DNA of 64,000 nucleotides from Tranquillimonas alkanivorans. Lineage in GTDB: Bacteria; Pseudomonadota; Alphaproteobacteria; Rhodobacterales; Rhodobacteraceae. Below, piece by piece: positions 54,829-62,394 of the stretch. A model generated the notes under the pieces. It was not told the DNA's origin, did no database searches, and saw nothing but the letters and a program-made list of their open reading frames with translations. The position numbers and the translations under genes were made by a program. The stretch is taken from contig NZ_FOXA01000009.1 of NCBI RefSeq assembly GCF_900115595.1, forward strand, positions 62,001 to 126,000. Direction: 5' to 3'. The stretch's first letter is position 1, and the number at the start of each line of letters is the position of its first letter.

Positions 54829-55305
54829 TTACACGCCCGCCGCAGCGTCGACGCGGGTGATCTTGGAATCCACCAGCAGCGAGACGTTCAGCTTCATCAC
54901 GCTGTTCGCGGTGTCGAGTGCCTCCGAGGCGCTGCCGACTTTCGCGATGAAGTACCGCTCGGAGGGGGTGCCGCCGTCGGGCGCGTCGTTGAATACGACC
55001 TTGAAGGCGTAATCGTGGATCTCCTTCTCGGCCGCGATCAGGGCGGCTTGCCCCGCGTCCGAGTAATCCTGCCCCATGACCACCTCGAGCGTGCCGGCGT
55101 TGCGGGCGCCCTTCACCTTGCGGGTGCGGGCATCGCTGATCGACGTGAAGGTGATCTCTTCGGCGGTGTCACCGAAGGAGCCGAGGCTCTCGACTTCCTT
55201 GATCTCGGTCCAGGTCAGCGCGCCGTAGGTGGTGGCATCTGCCGGTTCGGTGTTCTGCGCGGAGTCGCTGATATAGAGCTTCGCGCCGTTCGTGGCGAAA
55301 ATCAT
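54829..55305 (-). CDS. Phage tail tube protein, copy 1
   Basis: A 158-residue protein of the lambda gpV/HK97-like tail tube type: MIFATNGAKLYISDSAQNTE at the start, WTEIKEVESLGSFGDTAEEI, the LEVVMGQDYSDAGQ turn and AFKVVFNDAPDGGTPSERYF, all of the usual beta-sandwich. The ATG overlaps the HNH gene stop by 4 bp. It is the first of two tandem tail-tube paralogues. In standard HK97-like order the tail tube follows gp10 and DUF3168; here it precedes gp6. Confidence 0.85.
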   Translation of the reverse strand: MIFATNGAKLYISDSAQNTEPADATTYGALTWTEIKEVESLGSFGDTAEEITFTSISDARTRKVKGARNAGTLEVVMGQDYSDAGQAALIAAEKEIHDYAFKVVFNDAPDGGTPSERYFIAKVGSASEALDTANSVMKLNVSLLVDSKITRVDAAAGV

Positions 55306-55658
55306 GGGTAACCTCGTGGGTTGCGGCGCTCTTCAGACTGCTTCGCGCCGGAGTGACAGGGGGTGCAGAGCGACTGCCAATTGCTCTTGTCCCAGAAGAG
55401 GGCGGTGTCGCCCTTGTGCGGGGTGACGTGGTCCACAACCGTGGCGGGGTTGCCGCAGCGACGGCACCGGGGGTGCTTCGCGAGGAAGGCGGTGCGCGCC
55501 TTGTCCCACGTCCCGGTGTAGCCGCGTTGGCTGGAGTTCGGGCGGGTGCGGTCGAAGCGAGCCTTCCGCGCCTGGTCCGCTTTCCGTTCGCACGGGCAAC
55601 GGATCGACGCCGCGACACGATGGCCGCAGGCGCAGAGGCGCGGAGGCTTCACCGGCAT
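55302..55658 (-). CDS. HNH endonuclease
   Basis: A 118-residue nuclease with two Cys pairs for zinc (CRRCG and CTPCH) around the DHVTPHKGD HNH core (about residue 77). HNH proteins next to the terminase help cut DNA during packaging in HK97-like phages. Here the gene lies between the head protein and the tail tube, far from both terminase genes, which is unusual. An N-terminal cysteine set (CACGHRVAASIRCPC) may bind a second zinc. Overlaps both neighbours (1 and 4 bp). Confidence 0.9.
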   Translation of the reverse strand: MPVKPPRLCACGHRVAASIRCPCERKADQARKARFDRTRPNSSQRGYTGTWDKARTAFLAKHPRCRRCGNPATVVDHVTPHKGDTALFWDKSNWQSLCTPCHSGAKQSEERRNPRGYP

Positions 55659-56044
55659 CAGGCGACCGGGCGCTCGTGCGCGTTGCCCTTCACCAGGACG
55701 ACGCCCGCCGCGATGGACGTGCCGCCGTTCTTGGTGATGACGGTGCGCAGGTAACGCTTGTGCCCGACGTACCCGACCTTGACGACGGAGTCGGCCGCAA
55801 GGCTCGCCGGGAACTCGCCCACGAGGTGTTCGGCCGCGACATCGGTGAAGTCGCCCGAGGTCGGGGTGTCGCTCTCCTGGAGCTTGGCCGTGAAGTCGCC
55901 CGAGGAAACGATGGCCCCCGTGTTGACGACCACCGCAGCCGACTCGAAGCCCTGCAGGTCGAGCGCCGCCGAGGTGTTGGTTGCGGAGAGGACCGCAGAC
56001 GCGACGGCCTGCACGGTCCCGATGTTGTTCGCGAGGTCACGCAT
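55658..56044 (-). CDS. Small phage head protein downstream of the capsid gene (decoration-like), 128 aa
   Basis: A 128-residue beta-rich protein (MRDLANNIGTVQAVASAVLS onward). Its position right after the major capsid gene and its strand-rich, glycine/alanine-rich make-up suggest a decoration or head-completion protein; sequence alone does not prove it. It has GHKRYLRTVITKNGGTSIAA near the C-terminus, a pattern that I have seen in small proteins between capsid and connector genes. Coupled to the HNH gene by a 1-bp overlap. Confidence 0.65.
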   Translation of the reverse strand: MRDLANNIGTVQAVASAVLSATNTSAALDLQGFESAAVVVNTGAIVSSGDFTAKLQESDTPTSGDFTDVAAEHLVGEFPASLAADSVVKVGYVGHKRYLRTVITKNGGTSIAAGVVLVKGNAHERPVA

Positions 56045-56056
56045 GGGTCTGTTCCC

Positions 56057-57229
56057 TTAGCTCGTGGACATCTTGAGTTTGCGGAAGCGCGCGGCCTGGA
56101 GGACGCGGCCACCGACGCGGCGGGTGGCGTGGATGCGGGTCAGGCCCTTCGTCGCGAGGATGTACGGGTTGACCAGGATCGACATCGAAAGCCGGTCGAC
56201 GATCCGGTACGCCGAGAAGTCGCCGTAGAGGATCGGGAAGGCCCCGCTGGCGATGTCCGGCATGTCCACCGCTTCCACCACGGGACGGCCGAGGATGGTC
56301 TCGGGCTGGCCCGCCTGGAACGAGGGTTGCCACAGGTGGCGTCCGTCGGCGTCCTTGAGGGTGCGGATCACGCCGAGGGTCGTGCCGTTCATCATCCACG
56401 TCCCGGAGTTCCGGTAGGTGGCCGGCATCGCGTACATGAGCTTGATGAGCTGGTCCGGATCGATGTTCGAGGTCGAGCCGTTCACCGTGTGGGCGATGTC
56501 GGCGTGGGTCATCAGGCCCTCGGGCTGCTTGACGCCGTCACCGTTGACGAAGGCTTCGCCCTCCTTCTTGCCGAAGTCCTCGGCCAGGGCGAGGCGAACC
56601 TCCTGCTCTGCGGTGCCGCCGCTGTCGGCCAGAAGCTCGTTCGAGATGTCGACGTAGGTCATCAGCTTGCGCGCCGTGACTTCCGCTTGCCCGAAGGTCG
56701 TGGTGCTCTCTTCGGCCTCCTCGCCTTCGCCTTCCCACTGCGCATTCGTGATGCCGGTGCGGCGGGGATACTTGATTGAGGCGGAGGTGATGTTGCGGAC
56801 GCTGGCAACCGAACGGATCGGCGAATACTCGACGAGGTCGCGGATGAACTCCGAAGACATCTCGGCCGGGGCGAGGTAGCCGCCCTGCTCGTCATTCGAG
56901 ACGGTCAGCGACTTGAGCTCTTCCTCAGGGGCACCGCCGCCGCGCCGCAGGTAGGTGGCGAACGCCTTGCGCTCCAGCGCCTTCTGTTCGTCCTCGTCGG
57001 CCGAGGTGTTGCCGGTGCCGGGGCGGTTCGCCTTTGCCTCGAGCTTGTCGATCCGCTCGTCCAGTTTCGTCGTGTCGGCTTTCTTCTCGATCTCATCGAG
57101 GCGGTCGTTGACGGTTTTCGTCAGGTCGGCCACAGCCTTCGTGACGATGTCCGTGGGATCGTCCTCGCCGCCGTCCTTCAGCGTGAGGGCCGTGCTGCCG
57201 AGCAGCTCTCGGGTCTTCAGGTGTCGCAT
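56057..57229 (-). CDS. Phage major capsid protein (HK97 family)
   Basis: Forms the icosahedral head. The 390-residue protein has an N-terminal coiled-coil scaffold (delta) domain (about 25-70; VADLTKTVNDRLDEIEKKAD), then a short acidic cleavage region, and the HK97 fold: QGGYLAPAEMSSEFIRDLVE, the KLMTYVDISNELLADS spine region and WMMNGTTLGVIRTLKDADG. The lysine/asparagine pair for cross-linking is not obvious by eye. The prohead protease gene lies directly upstream (4 bp apart), so cleavage of the delta domain by it is likely. Confidence 0.94.
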   Translation of the reverse strand: MRHLKTRELLGSTALTLKDGGEDDPTDIVTKAVADLTKTVNDRLDEIEKKADTTKLDERIDKLEAKANRPGTGNTSADEDEQKALERKAFATYLRRGGGAPEEELKSLTVSNDEQGGYLAPAEMSSEFIRDLVEYSPIRSVASVRNITSASIKYPRRTGITNAQWEGEGEEAEESTTTFGQAEVTARKLMTYVDISNELLADSGGTAEQEVRLALAEDFGKKEGEAFVNGDGVKQPEGLMTHADIAHTVNGSTSNIDPDQLIKLMYAMPATYRNSGTWMMNGTTLGVIRTLKDADGRHLWQPSFQAGQPETILGRPVVEAVDMPDIASGAFPILYGDFSAYRIVDRLSMSILVNPYILATKGLTRIHATRRVGGRVLQAARFRKLKMSTS

Positions 57230-57233
57230 GTCG

Positions 57234-57737
57234 TTACCTCTTTGCGAGCTGCGCCGTGGCGCGTTGAAGGGATGCGGCGAGGCTGAGCGCCCGAACCGCA
57301 GACTTCGCGGAAGTCACTCGTGCGCCGGGGTGCATCGGCAGGGTCACGAGCGATGCCTCCAGGAGTTCGAGCGACTTGATGGTGCGGCCCCCGCCCGGAC
57401 GCGCTGCGGCCTTCCGGGTGATGAAGCCGATGGAGATGCCGCGAACGGCACCGGAGCGGACGAGGGCGCGAACCTCGCGCGCCCGTGCCACTTCCTCGGT
57501 GAGGAGCTTGCCGGTCAGGTGCAGGCCGTCGGCCTTCTCCTCCGCCGTGTCCCACGTTCCGATGGGGTCGTTCTGGTCGTGACCGAAGAGCATCGGCAGG
57601 GGCACTTGAGCGGCCTTGAACGCACCCGGTTCGATCCAGTCGCCGATCCGGTCACCGCTGCCGAACTTCCACGCGATGCCGGACACCGCGCCGTCGTCCT
57701 CGGCCATGATCTTCGTTTCGAGGAACAGGCGATCCAT
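57234..57737 (-). CDS. Phage prohead protease (HK97 family)
   Basis: Serine protease that removes the capsid scaffold domain during head maturation. The 167-residue protein has the catalytic histidine in MLFGHDQNDPIGTW (about residue 53) and the serine in RGISIGFITRKA (about 102), in a herpesvirus-protease fold typical of the family. It is directly upstream of the capsid gene and directly downstream of the small 129-aa gene, with 1-bp overlap. Confidence 0.92.
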   Translation of the reverse strand: MDRLFLETKIMAEDDGAVSGIAWKFGSGDRIGDWIEPGAFKAAQVPLPMLFGHDQNDPIGTWDTAEEKADGLHLTGKLLTEEVARAREVRALVRSGAVRGISIGFITRKAAARPGGGRTIKSLELLEASLVTLPMHPGARVTSAKSAVRALSLAASLQRATAQLAKR

Positions 57738-58126
57738 CAGCGATCTCCCCGGAAGGCGGCACGGTCGGACGCGAAGGCATCAACCTGCGCCTGCACCCAC
57801 TGCGCCGAGGAGAGGACGCGGATCACGTTCTTCTGCGAGAAGGGCACGGGCTCGCCGTCCTCCTCGATGTCCCAGCCCAGCACGCAAGCCGCGAGGCAGG
57901 CGATGCGGAGCTTCTCCCTGTCGACCGCAGTGACGCGCCCGTCGGCGTCGGCCATCTCTGCCATGTCGTCGGCCAGCTTGAGCCGTGCACGGTGTTGTGT
58001 GGCGCTGTCCGGGCCTGCCACGCGGAAGGTGATGCCGGTGGGCTTGCCGGTCACCGGATCGAGGAGGTCGAAGTCCCGCCCCCGGTCCTGGTCCTGCACA
58101 TCGGCGAGAATGTCATTCAGTTGCAT
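57737..58126 (-). CDS. Hypothetical phage protein between portal and protease, 129 aa
   Basis: Not assigned with confidence. A helical protein: MQLNDILADVQDQDRGRDFD at the start, then PTGITFRVAGPDSATQHRAR and DREKLRIACLAACVLGWDIE. Its pattern of a short beta start with DP-x-T-G-x-P-T followed by helices resembles small phage tail-assembly chaperones (gpG/gp14-like) more than head proteins. If so, it is far from the tape measure, which would be unusual. Overlaps the portal stop by 14 bp and the protease start by 1 bp. Confidence 0.6.
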   Translation of the reverse strand: MQLNDILADVQDQDRGRDFDLLDPVTGKPTGITFRVAGPDSATQHRARLKLADDMAEMADADGRVTAVDREKLRIACLAACVLGWDIEEDGEPVPFSQKNVIRVLSSAQWVQAQVDAFASDRAAFRGDR

Positions 58127-59312
58127 CGTCGGACTCCTGCGGATCGGCCGGCGCGTCGGTCGTGATGTTCGGGTTGGTGAATTCGTCCCCGCCCTCGTAC
58201 GGCTGGAGGCCCAGCCATTGACGGCCCTCGTTGGGGTTGATCGTGCGGGACGAGATGAGGCTGTTGATGACGGTCGCGCGGGTGTTCAGGTCGGCCCGCG
58301 TGAGGTCGTCGCGATCGAAGCGGATCACCCGGCCGTCGCGCTCGTCGGGCAGGAACAGGCCCCGCCGGAATGCCGCCTCCAGCGCCCGGAGCCACGGCTC
58401 AAGGCAGTAGATCAGGAACTCGCGCCCCATCTGCTCGGTGTTCGACCACGTCGCGCGGTCCAGCTCGAAGAGCATCGATGGGGGCACGCGGAAGGCGCGG
58501 GCGATTTCGAGGATCTCGAACTTCCGGTTTTCGAGGAACTGCGCATCCGTCGAGGCGAGCTGGAAGCTCTCGAACTCGGCGCCATCGAAGAGGATCGCCG
58601 TGCGTCCGCCGCTGTCGTTGCCTTCGTGGGTCAGGCGCCACGCCTCGCGGGCCTTCTTCACGCTCTCTTCGCCCATGCCTTTCGGGAACTTCAGGGCGCC
58701 CGAGGGGCGGGCACCACGGCCGAAGAGACGGGCCGCGTGACGCTCCAGCACATGCGCCACGCCGATGGCTTCCCGGGCCAGCGTCATCGGCGCGCGGCCG
58801 AACGGGCTGCGGAGATGGATGATGTTCGAGGCCGGGACCGGCTGCGAGTTGATCGTGTACTTCGGTTCGCGGGTGGCGAGGTCATACTCGACCGCGATCA
58901 CGCCGCGCGCGTAGTGGATGATCTCCACCGGCCGGCCGTCCACGCGGTTCACCCAGGCCAGCCCGCCCACGTCGGAGATGAGGGCATCGATGACGAGGTC
59001 GCGGATCAACTCATAGCCGGAGGTCCATTCGTTCGCCTGGTCGCGCAGGAGCGGCAGGATGGGATCGTCGGGAAGGTCGGTTTCCGTCCGTCCCTCCTTC
59101 TCCTTCACCATCACGTCGAGGCTCGCCGCGGCTTCCGAGATGACGCGGATCGCCGAGGCGACGGCGGGCACGCGGAGCGCGGCGTCCACGCTCAGGGTCA
59201 CGCCCGAATAGTTCGTCGCGCCGACGCCGAAGATCTCGTTGAGCCAGTCCGACGGCGAGGTCAGCGACTTCGCTTCGGTCTTCGGGGCGCGGTTGAAGGG
59301 CCAGAGGTTCAT
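58113..59312 (-). CDS. Phage portal protein (HK97 family)
   Basis: Dodecameric ring at the head vertex through which DNA is packaged and ejected. The 399-residue protein has the HK97 portal pattern: MNLWPFNRAPKTEAKSLTSP at the start, AIRVISEAAASLDVMVKEKE (about 54-73), HLRSPFGRAPMTLAREAIGV and RAFRVPPSMLFELDRATWSN. The C-terminal tail is acidic. First structural gene in transcription order. A gap of about 150 bp lies upstream with two palindromes that could control late expression. Confidence 0.93.
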   Translation of the reverse strand: MNLWPFNRAPKTEAKSLTSPSDWLNEIFGVGATNYSGVTLSVDAALRVPAVASAIRVISEAAASLDVMVKEKEGRTETDLPDDPILPLLRDQANEWTSGYELIRDLVIDALISDVGGLAWVNRVDGRPVEIIHYARGVIAVEYDLATREPKYTINSQPVPASNIIHLRSPFGRAPMTLAREAIGVAHVLERHAARLFGRGARPSGALKFPKGMGEESVKKAREAWRLTHEGNDSGGRTAILFDGAEFESFQLASTDAQFLENRKFEILEIARAFRVPPSMLFELDRATWSNTEQMGREFLIYCLEPWLRALEAAFRRGLFLPDERDGRVIRFDRDDLTRADLNTRATVINSLISSRTINPNEGRQWLGLQPYEGGDEFTNPNITTDAPADPQESDDATE

Positions 59313-59351
59313 GCATCCAGCTTCTCCGGCGGCGCGCGGTCCCGGCAGATG

Positions 59352-59393
59352 GCCAGATCTGGCTAAACCTCGTATACCGTGGGAAACCCACGG
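59352..59393. promoter_or_regulatory. Two palindromes upstream of the structural genes
   Basis: GCCAGATCTGGC (59352-59363) is a perfect 12-bp palindrome. CCGTGGG (59377-59383) with CCCACGG (59387-59393) is a 7-bp inverted repeat with AAA at its centre. They lie 40-81 bp before the portal start, in the largest gap of the late half of the element, and may be operators or a leader hairpin. Confidence 0.4.
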
Positions 59394-59465
59394 ATCGAAA
59401 AAATCCTATTTCGTCCGAATGTTACGCGCGCCTCCCCGCGCCGGTCCCCGAGGAGGCACGAAAGT

Positions 59466-59678
59466 TCAGGACCACCCCCCGGTGGGCTCCTGCTCGGCGA
59501 GGAACTTCGCACCGGACACCATCTGGTCGGCGGTGCGGGTGAAGAGGTCCAGGCTCATCGTGAAGTGACGCACTTCGTCGCCCTGGTAGAACGAGAGAAG
59601 CACGGTGTTCGGGTCGCCGTCGGCGTGACGTATCCGCACATCGTCCACCGGCATCGCGTGTACTGTCTCTTCTGCCAT
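59466..59678 (-). CDS. Hypothetical small phage protein, 70 aa
   Basis: Not recognised. An acidic, compact protein (MAEETVHAMPVDDVRIRHAD and on) with a strand-helix pattern. The ATG at 59678 has a GAGGAGG site located in the end of the preceding gene. The longer frame upstream is arginine-rich shadow. The last gene before the structural block. Confidence 0.6.
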   Translation of the reverse strand: MAEETVHAMPVDDVRIRHADGDPNTVLLSFYQGDEVRHFTMSLDLFTRTADQMVSGAKFLAEQEPTGGWS

Positions 59679-59682
59679 GATC

Positions 59683-60006
59683 TCATGCCTCCTCAATTTC
59701 AGCCTTCGTACGGTACGCCGGCAGCGTCCGTCCGGTGAACCCCTCGTAGAGCACCGATGCGCGTTCGGTGATCGCCTTCCGGAGCCGCTCGTCCTGCACT
59801 GACACGTGCGCCTTGTGACCGCTCTTCGTCTTGCCCTGCGGACCATGAGCGATGACGCGGCCATCTGCCCTCTCGACCAGGACACATCCGCCGATCCGCA
59901 TCCCTGCGATCTGCATGTCGAAGGTGGCGAGCAGTCGGTTGCCCGCCGGGCTCGGCTCGGCGTCGATCACGGCGAGCTTGGCGATCTGGAAGTGCTGATG
60001 ATGCAT
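59683..60006 (-). CDS. Hypothetical phage protein, 107 aa
   Basis: Not recognised. Beta-rich beginning (MHHQHFQIAKLAVIDAEPSP) with IGGCVLVERADGRVIAHGPQ and a helical end (YEGFTGRTLPAYRTKAEIEE). The GCVLVERADGRVIAHGPQGK segment has the look of a small DNA-binding or single-strand-binding-like fold, but I would not name it. The ATG at 60006 has AGGAG 8 bp upstream and is preferred over an earlier in-frame start. It sits just after the second HTH gene. Confidence 0.6.
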   Translation of the reverse strand: MHHQHFQIAKLAVIDAEPSPAGNRLLATFDMQIAGMRIGGCVLVERADGRVIAHGPQGKTKSGHKAHVSVQDERLRKAITERASVLYEGFTGRTLPAYRTKAEIEEA

Positions 60007-60017
60007 TGGTCGGTCTC

Positions 60018-60362
60018 CTATCTCTGCCTTAGCCAAGCGTTCAGTTCGGACCGCACCGCGAAGTAGCGGCCGGCCGGTTTATAGATCGGCACGTCCGCAC
60101 GACGCGCCCAGCGACGCGCGGTATCGATGGACACGCCGAGCGCCCGGGCGATTTCTTCGAGGCCCCAGAGCTTCTCCGGGCCAGAGGCGATGGCGTCGAA
60201 GCGCCAGCGATCGAGAGGGGGATGGTGACTGCTCAAGGTTCTTTTCCCTTCTCCTTTGTTTCCAGCGGCACACCGGCACACCCCTATAGGGGTGTGTGCC
60301 GTTTGTGCCGGCACAGCAGCGGCACATGTGCCGGCACTGTGCCGTCTGTGCCGCCCCATCAT
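60018..60362 (-). CDS. Helix-turn-helix (excisionase/MerR-like) protein with repeat-coded N-terminus
   Basis: A 114-residue protein; the last 60 residues carry a winged-helix DNA-binding domain of the excisionase type (LWGLEEIARALGVSIDTARR then YFAVRSELNAWLR). The first 40 residues are encoded by DNA with nine TGTGCCG heptamers and look unlike any domain. Start: ATG at 60362 overlaps the helicase stop (ATGA) and has GGAG 7 bp upstream. A TTG at 60236 would give a 72-residue protein starting just before the domain. It may bind its own heptamer region. Confidence 0.7.
   Translation of the reverse strand: MMGRHRRHSAGTCAAAVPAQTAHTPIGVCRCAAGNKGEGKRTLSSHHPPLDRWRFDAIASGPEKLWGLEEIARALGVSIDTARRWARRADVPIYKPAGRYFAVRSELNAWLRQR
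60266..60353. repeat. Array of nine TGTGCCG heptamers with central palindrome (candidate origin or operator)
   Basis: TGTGCCG occurs on the plus strand at 60295, 60304, 60327, 60338 and 60347, and on the minus strand (as CGGCACA) at 60266, 60274, 60309 and 60320; two pairs overlap or abut as inverted repeats. A perfect 20-bp palindrome centred on TATA spans 60277-60296. The array lies at the end of the helicase gene, inside the possible start of the HTH gene. Confidence 0.7.
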
Positions 60363-61921
60363 TCGAGGTCTCCGTTCGTCCCGATGAACCGGTAGACGTC
60401 ATCGAGGACCGACAGTTCTCCGGCCTCGACGAGCGATTGTCGTGCCCGCTGGAACGCGACCTTCTTGGCATGCGCCGTGTCGGCCGTGTGGGCGGCGTAG
60501 AAGTGCGGTCGCCAGTCCTCGACGGACACGGCACGGTCGAAGCCCTCGCACTCCTGCGCGGCCTGGAAGAACGTCTTGAGCCCGAGCCGCTGGGCCGGGG
60601 ATAGCTTGCGCCGCTGGGAAGGCCCCTGCCTATCGGTTTCGTCCAGCGCGACGGAGGAGATGACCTCGCCGTGAGTCGTGACGCCGATATCCACCTGCTT
60701 CATCTCGAAGCTCAGGGGCGGAGGCGGGGCGACGTCTTTCATCTTCGTCGGGGAAAGCAGCATGCGGTCCCCGTCGAGCTCGACGCGGTACTCGGCGTCG
60801 AGCGCCGCCCGCAAGGTGGAGTTGCCTCTGGCCCGTCCCTTGTCCGAGTGCCCGGTGTGGTGGACGATGAGTGCCGCGGCGTCATACCGGTCCTTGAGCC
60901 TGTCCACCGCAGCCACGAAGCTGCGCATGTCGGCCGTGGCATTCTCGTCACCCGGGCCGAAGTTCCGCGACAGGGTGTCGATCACGATCAGGCCCGGTCG
61001 CCCGACGGTCGCGGCGATCTGGTCCACGGCGGCCGTGACGGCCCTTGCGGCATTCGCGTCCAGCAGTTCGGCGGCGACCTTCGAGAAGTAGAGAGGGGCC
61101 TCGCCGAGGTTCAGCCCCCTGTGCCGCTCCCACGCCACCGTGCGCCGCTTCAGGCCGTTGTTGCCCTCACCCGCGATGTAGATGACGGGCGCCTGCTTCG
61201 TCTCTCGCCCGTGGAACGGCACGCCAGCGGCGATGCAACTCGCCATGTCGATCGCGAGGAAGCTCTTGCCGCAGCCCGGATCCCCGAACATGAGCGCCAT
61301 GCTGGAGGTTTCCAGCAGCCCGTCGATCGAGAAGCTCGGCTCCTGGAAAACGAGATCCGAGACGCGCACGAGCTGGAAGCCGGACTTCGCGGGCTTCTCT
61401 TCCTCGGCCGGCGGTTCTATGACCTCCTCCGTGCCGTCGGAGAGGCCGAACACATCGCGCAGCCAGCCCCAGGCCATCTCGAGACAGTCGTGGCTCGGGT
61501 ACGGTGAGAAGCCCTCCTCGGGTTCCATGTCGACGATCCAGCCCATCGCGTGGCAGATGAGGTCGAGGGGCTCGAGATGGTCGTCCATACCCTCCGCCAT
61601 CACCTCGCCTGCGGCGTCGAGCCTCACTCGATGCGACCATGGCCACGGCACCATTTCGACCTGCTCTCCGCCGATCGCCTTCGCCTCATCTTCCTCGTCG
61701 CGATAGATGAGCCGATCTGCGGGCCACGTGGCGTCAGCCTCCCAATATCCGCGCTCGTGCCGCGTGTTCGGCAAGTTCAGGGCAGGGAACCATTCGGCGA
61801 TTGCTTCGGGCCGGCGGGCGAGGGCATTGCGCCAGGCGAGGAGTCGATTGCGCTCCTCGATGCGGATCACGACGGGATGATCCGCCGAGAATTCGTTTTT
61901 TTTAGGGATCATGTTCATCAC
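60359..61921 (-). CDS. RepA/KaiC-like replicative helicase (AAA family ATPase) of the element
   Basis: A 520-residue protein with an N-terminal unassigned region (about 1-185) and a RecA-fold helicase domain (about 190-400). The Walker A is FGDPGCGKSFLA, the segment VIYIAGEGNNGLKRR is the RepA-type second strand, Walker B is GLIVIDTLSRNFG, and a sensor region reads ALIVHHTGHSDKGRARGNST. The C-terminus (about 430-515) looks like a winged helix (SVEDWRPHFYAAHTADTAHA). Such proteins start replication of small plasmids, phages and satellites. Start MMNMIPKKNEFS overlaps the upstream small ORF by 4 bp. No separate primase is seen; primase activity could lie in the N-terminal region, but no motif proves it. 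Confidence 0.85.
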   Translation of the reverse strand: MMNMIPKKNEFSADHPVVIRIEERNRLLAWRNALARRPEAIAEWFPALNLPNTRHERGYWEADATWPADRLIYRDEEDEAKAIGGEQVEMVPWPWSHRVRLDAAGEVMAEGMDDHLEPLDLICHAMGWIVDMEPEEGFSPYPSHDCLEMAWGWLRDVFGLSDGTEEVIEPPAEEEKPAKSGFQLVRVSDLVFQEPSFSIDGLLETSSMALMFGDPGCGKSFLAIDMASCIAAGVPFHGRETKQAPVIYIAGEGNNGLKRRTVAWERHRGLNLGEAPLYFSKVAAELLDANAARAVTAAVDQIAATVGRPGLIVIDTLSRNFGPGDENATADMRSFVAAVDRLKDRYDAAALIVHHTGHSDKGRARGNSTLRAALDAEYRVELDGDRMLLSPTKMKDVAPPPPLSFEMKQVDIGVTTHGEVISSVALDETDRQGPSQRRKLSPAQRLGLKTFFQAAQECEGFDRAVSVEDWRPHFYAAHTADTAHAKKVAFQRARQSLVEAGELSVLDDVYRFIGTNGDLE

Positions 61922-62070
61922 GCGGTCCTCCCGCGTGGTGACATGCAGAAGAGATATCGGGTAGCCTTGGGGAGCGAGCAGTACGCCGCGGCGGAGGTTT
62001 GGCGATCATCCTCCGGGGCGCCCCTGGTCGACGCGGCAACGTCTTCCAGGGGGCTCGTATTTTCCGGCAT
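61918..62070 (-). CDS. Tiny ORF of 50 aa in the replication operon
   Basis: A 50-residue frame (MPENTSPLEDVAASTRGAPE onward). Support is positional: its ATG shares one base with the stop of the AlpA-like gene, and its stop overlaps the helicase ATG by 4 bp, the same coupling that links the confirmed genes. It has no known domain; it contains two cysteines (YCSL and LFCM). It could be a small regulator or only a spacer for coupling. Confidence 0.45.
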   Translation of the reverse strand: MPENTSPLEDVAASTRGAPEDDRQTSAAAYCSLPKATRYLFCMSPRGRTA

Positions 62071-62312
62071 CAGGCGGCGGCAGAAACCTTGACCTGCGCC
62101 TCTTCCCACGCCTCGAGGTCACGCAGACGCCAGTAGTTTTTTCCTTTGATCTGGAACGGCGACGGGAATCCGAGGTCAGGGTCTCGCGCCCAACGCCAAA
62201 GGGTAACTTGGGACTTGCGGTAGCGCCTCTGCACGTCGGGTCCGGTCAGAAACTCCGTGGGTGCGGGCTTGCCGGCCTGTGGGCGGGGGTGTTCGTGTTG
62301 AGCAGTATGCAT
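62070..62312 (-). CDS. AlpA/excisionase-like HTH regulator, 80 aa
   Basis: A small winged-helix protein: LTGPDVQRRYRKSQVTLWRW (helix-turn-helix, about 22-42) then GFPSPFQIKGKNYWRLRDLE (wing, about 48-68), the AlpA/Xis pattern. In P4-like phages and satellites AlpA turns on integrase and excision. Start: ATG with GGAGG 5 bp before. A gap of 82 bp upstream may hold the promoter of the replication operon. Confidence 0.82.
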   Translation of the reverse strand: MHTAQHEHPRPQAGKPAPTEFLTGPDVQRRYRKSQVTLWRWARDPDLGFPSPFQIKGKNYWRLRDLEAWEEAQVKVSAAA

Positions 62313-62394
62313 GGCATCCTCCGTTGTGGATGCCTTCCAAATTTCATACGGATTTACAGTCAGTCAAACGAATGCGCCCCTGTGAAATACCGCA

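Noticed and set aside
60266-60353. CRISPR array at the heptamer cluster
   Set aside because: Repeats are 7 bp, in both orientations, and lack unique spacers of constant length. No cas genes are in the window.
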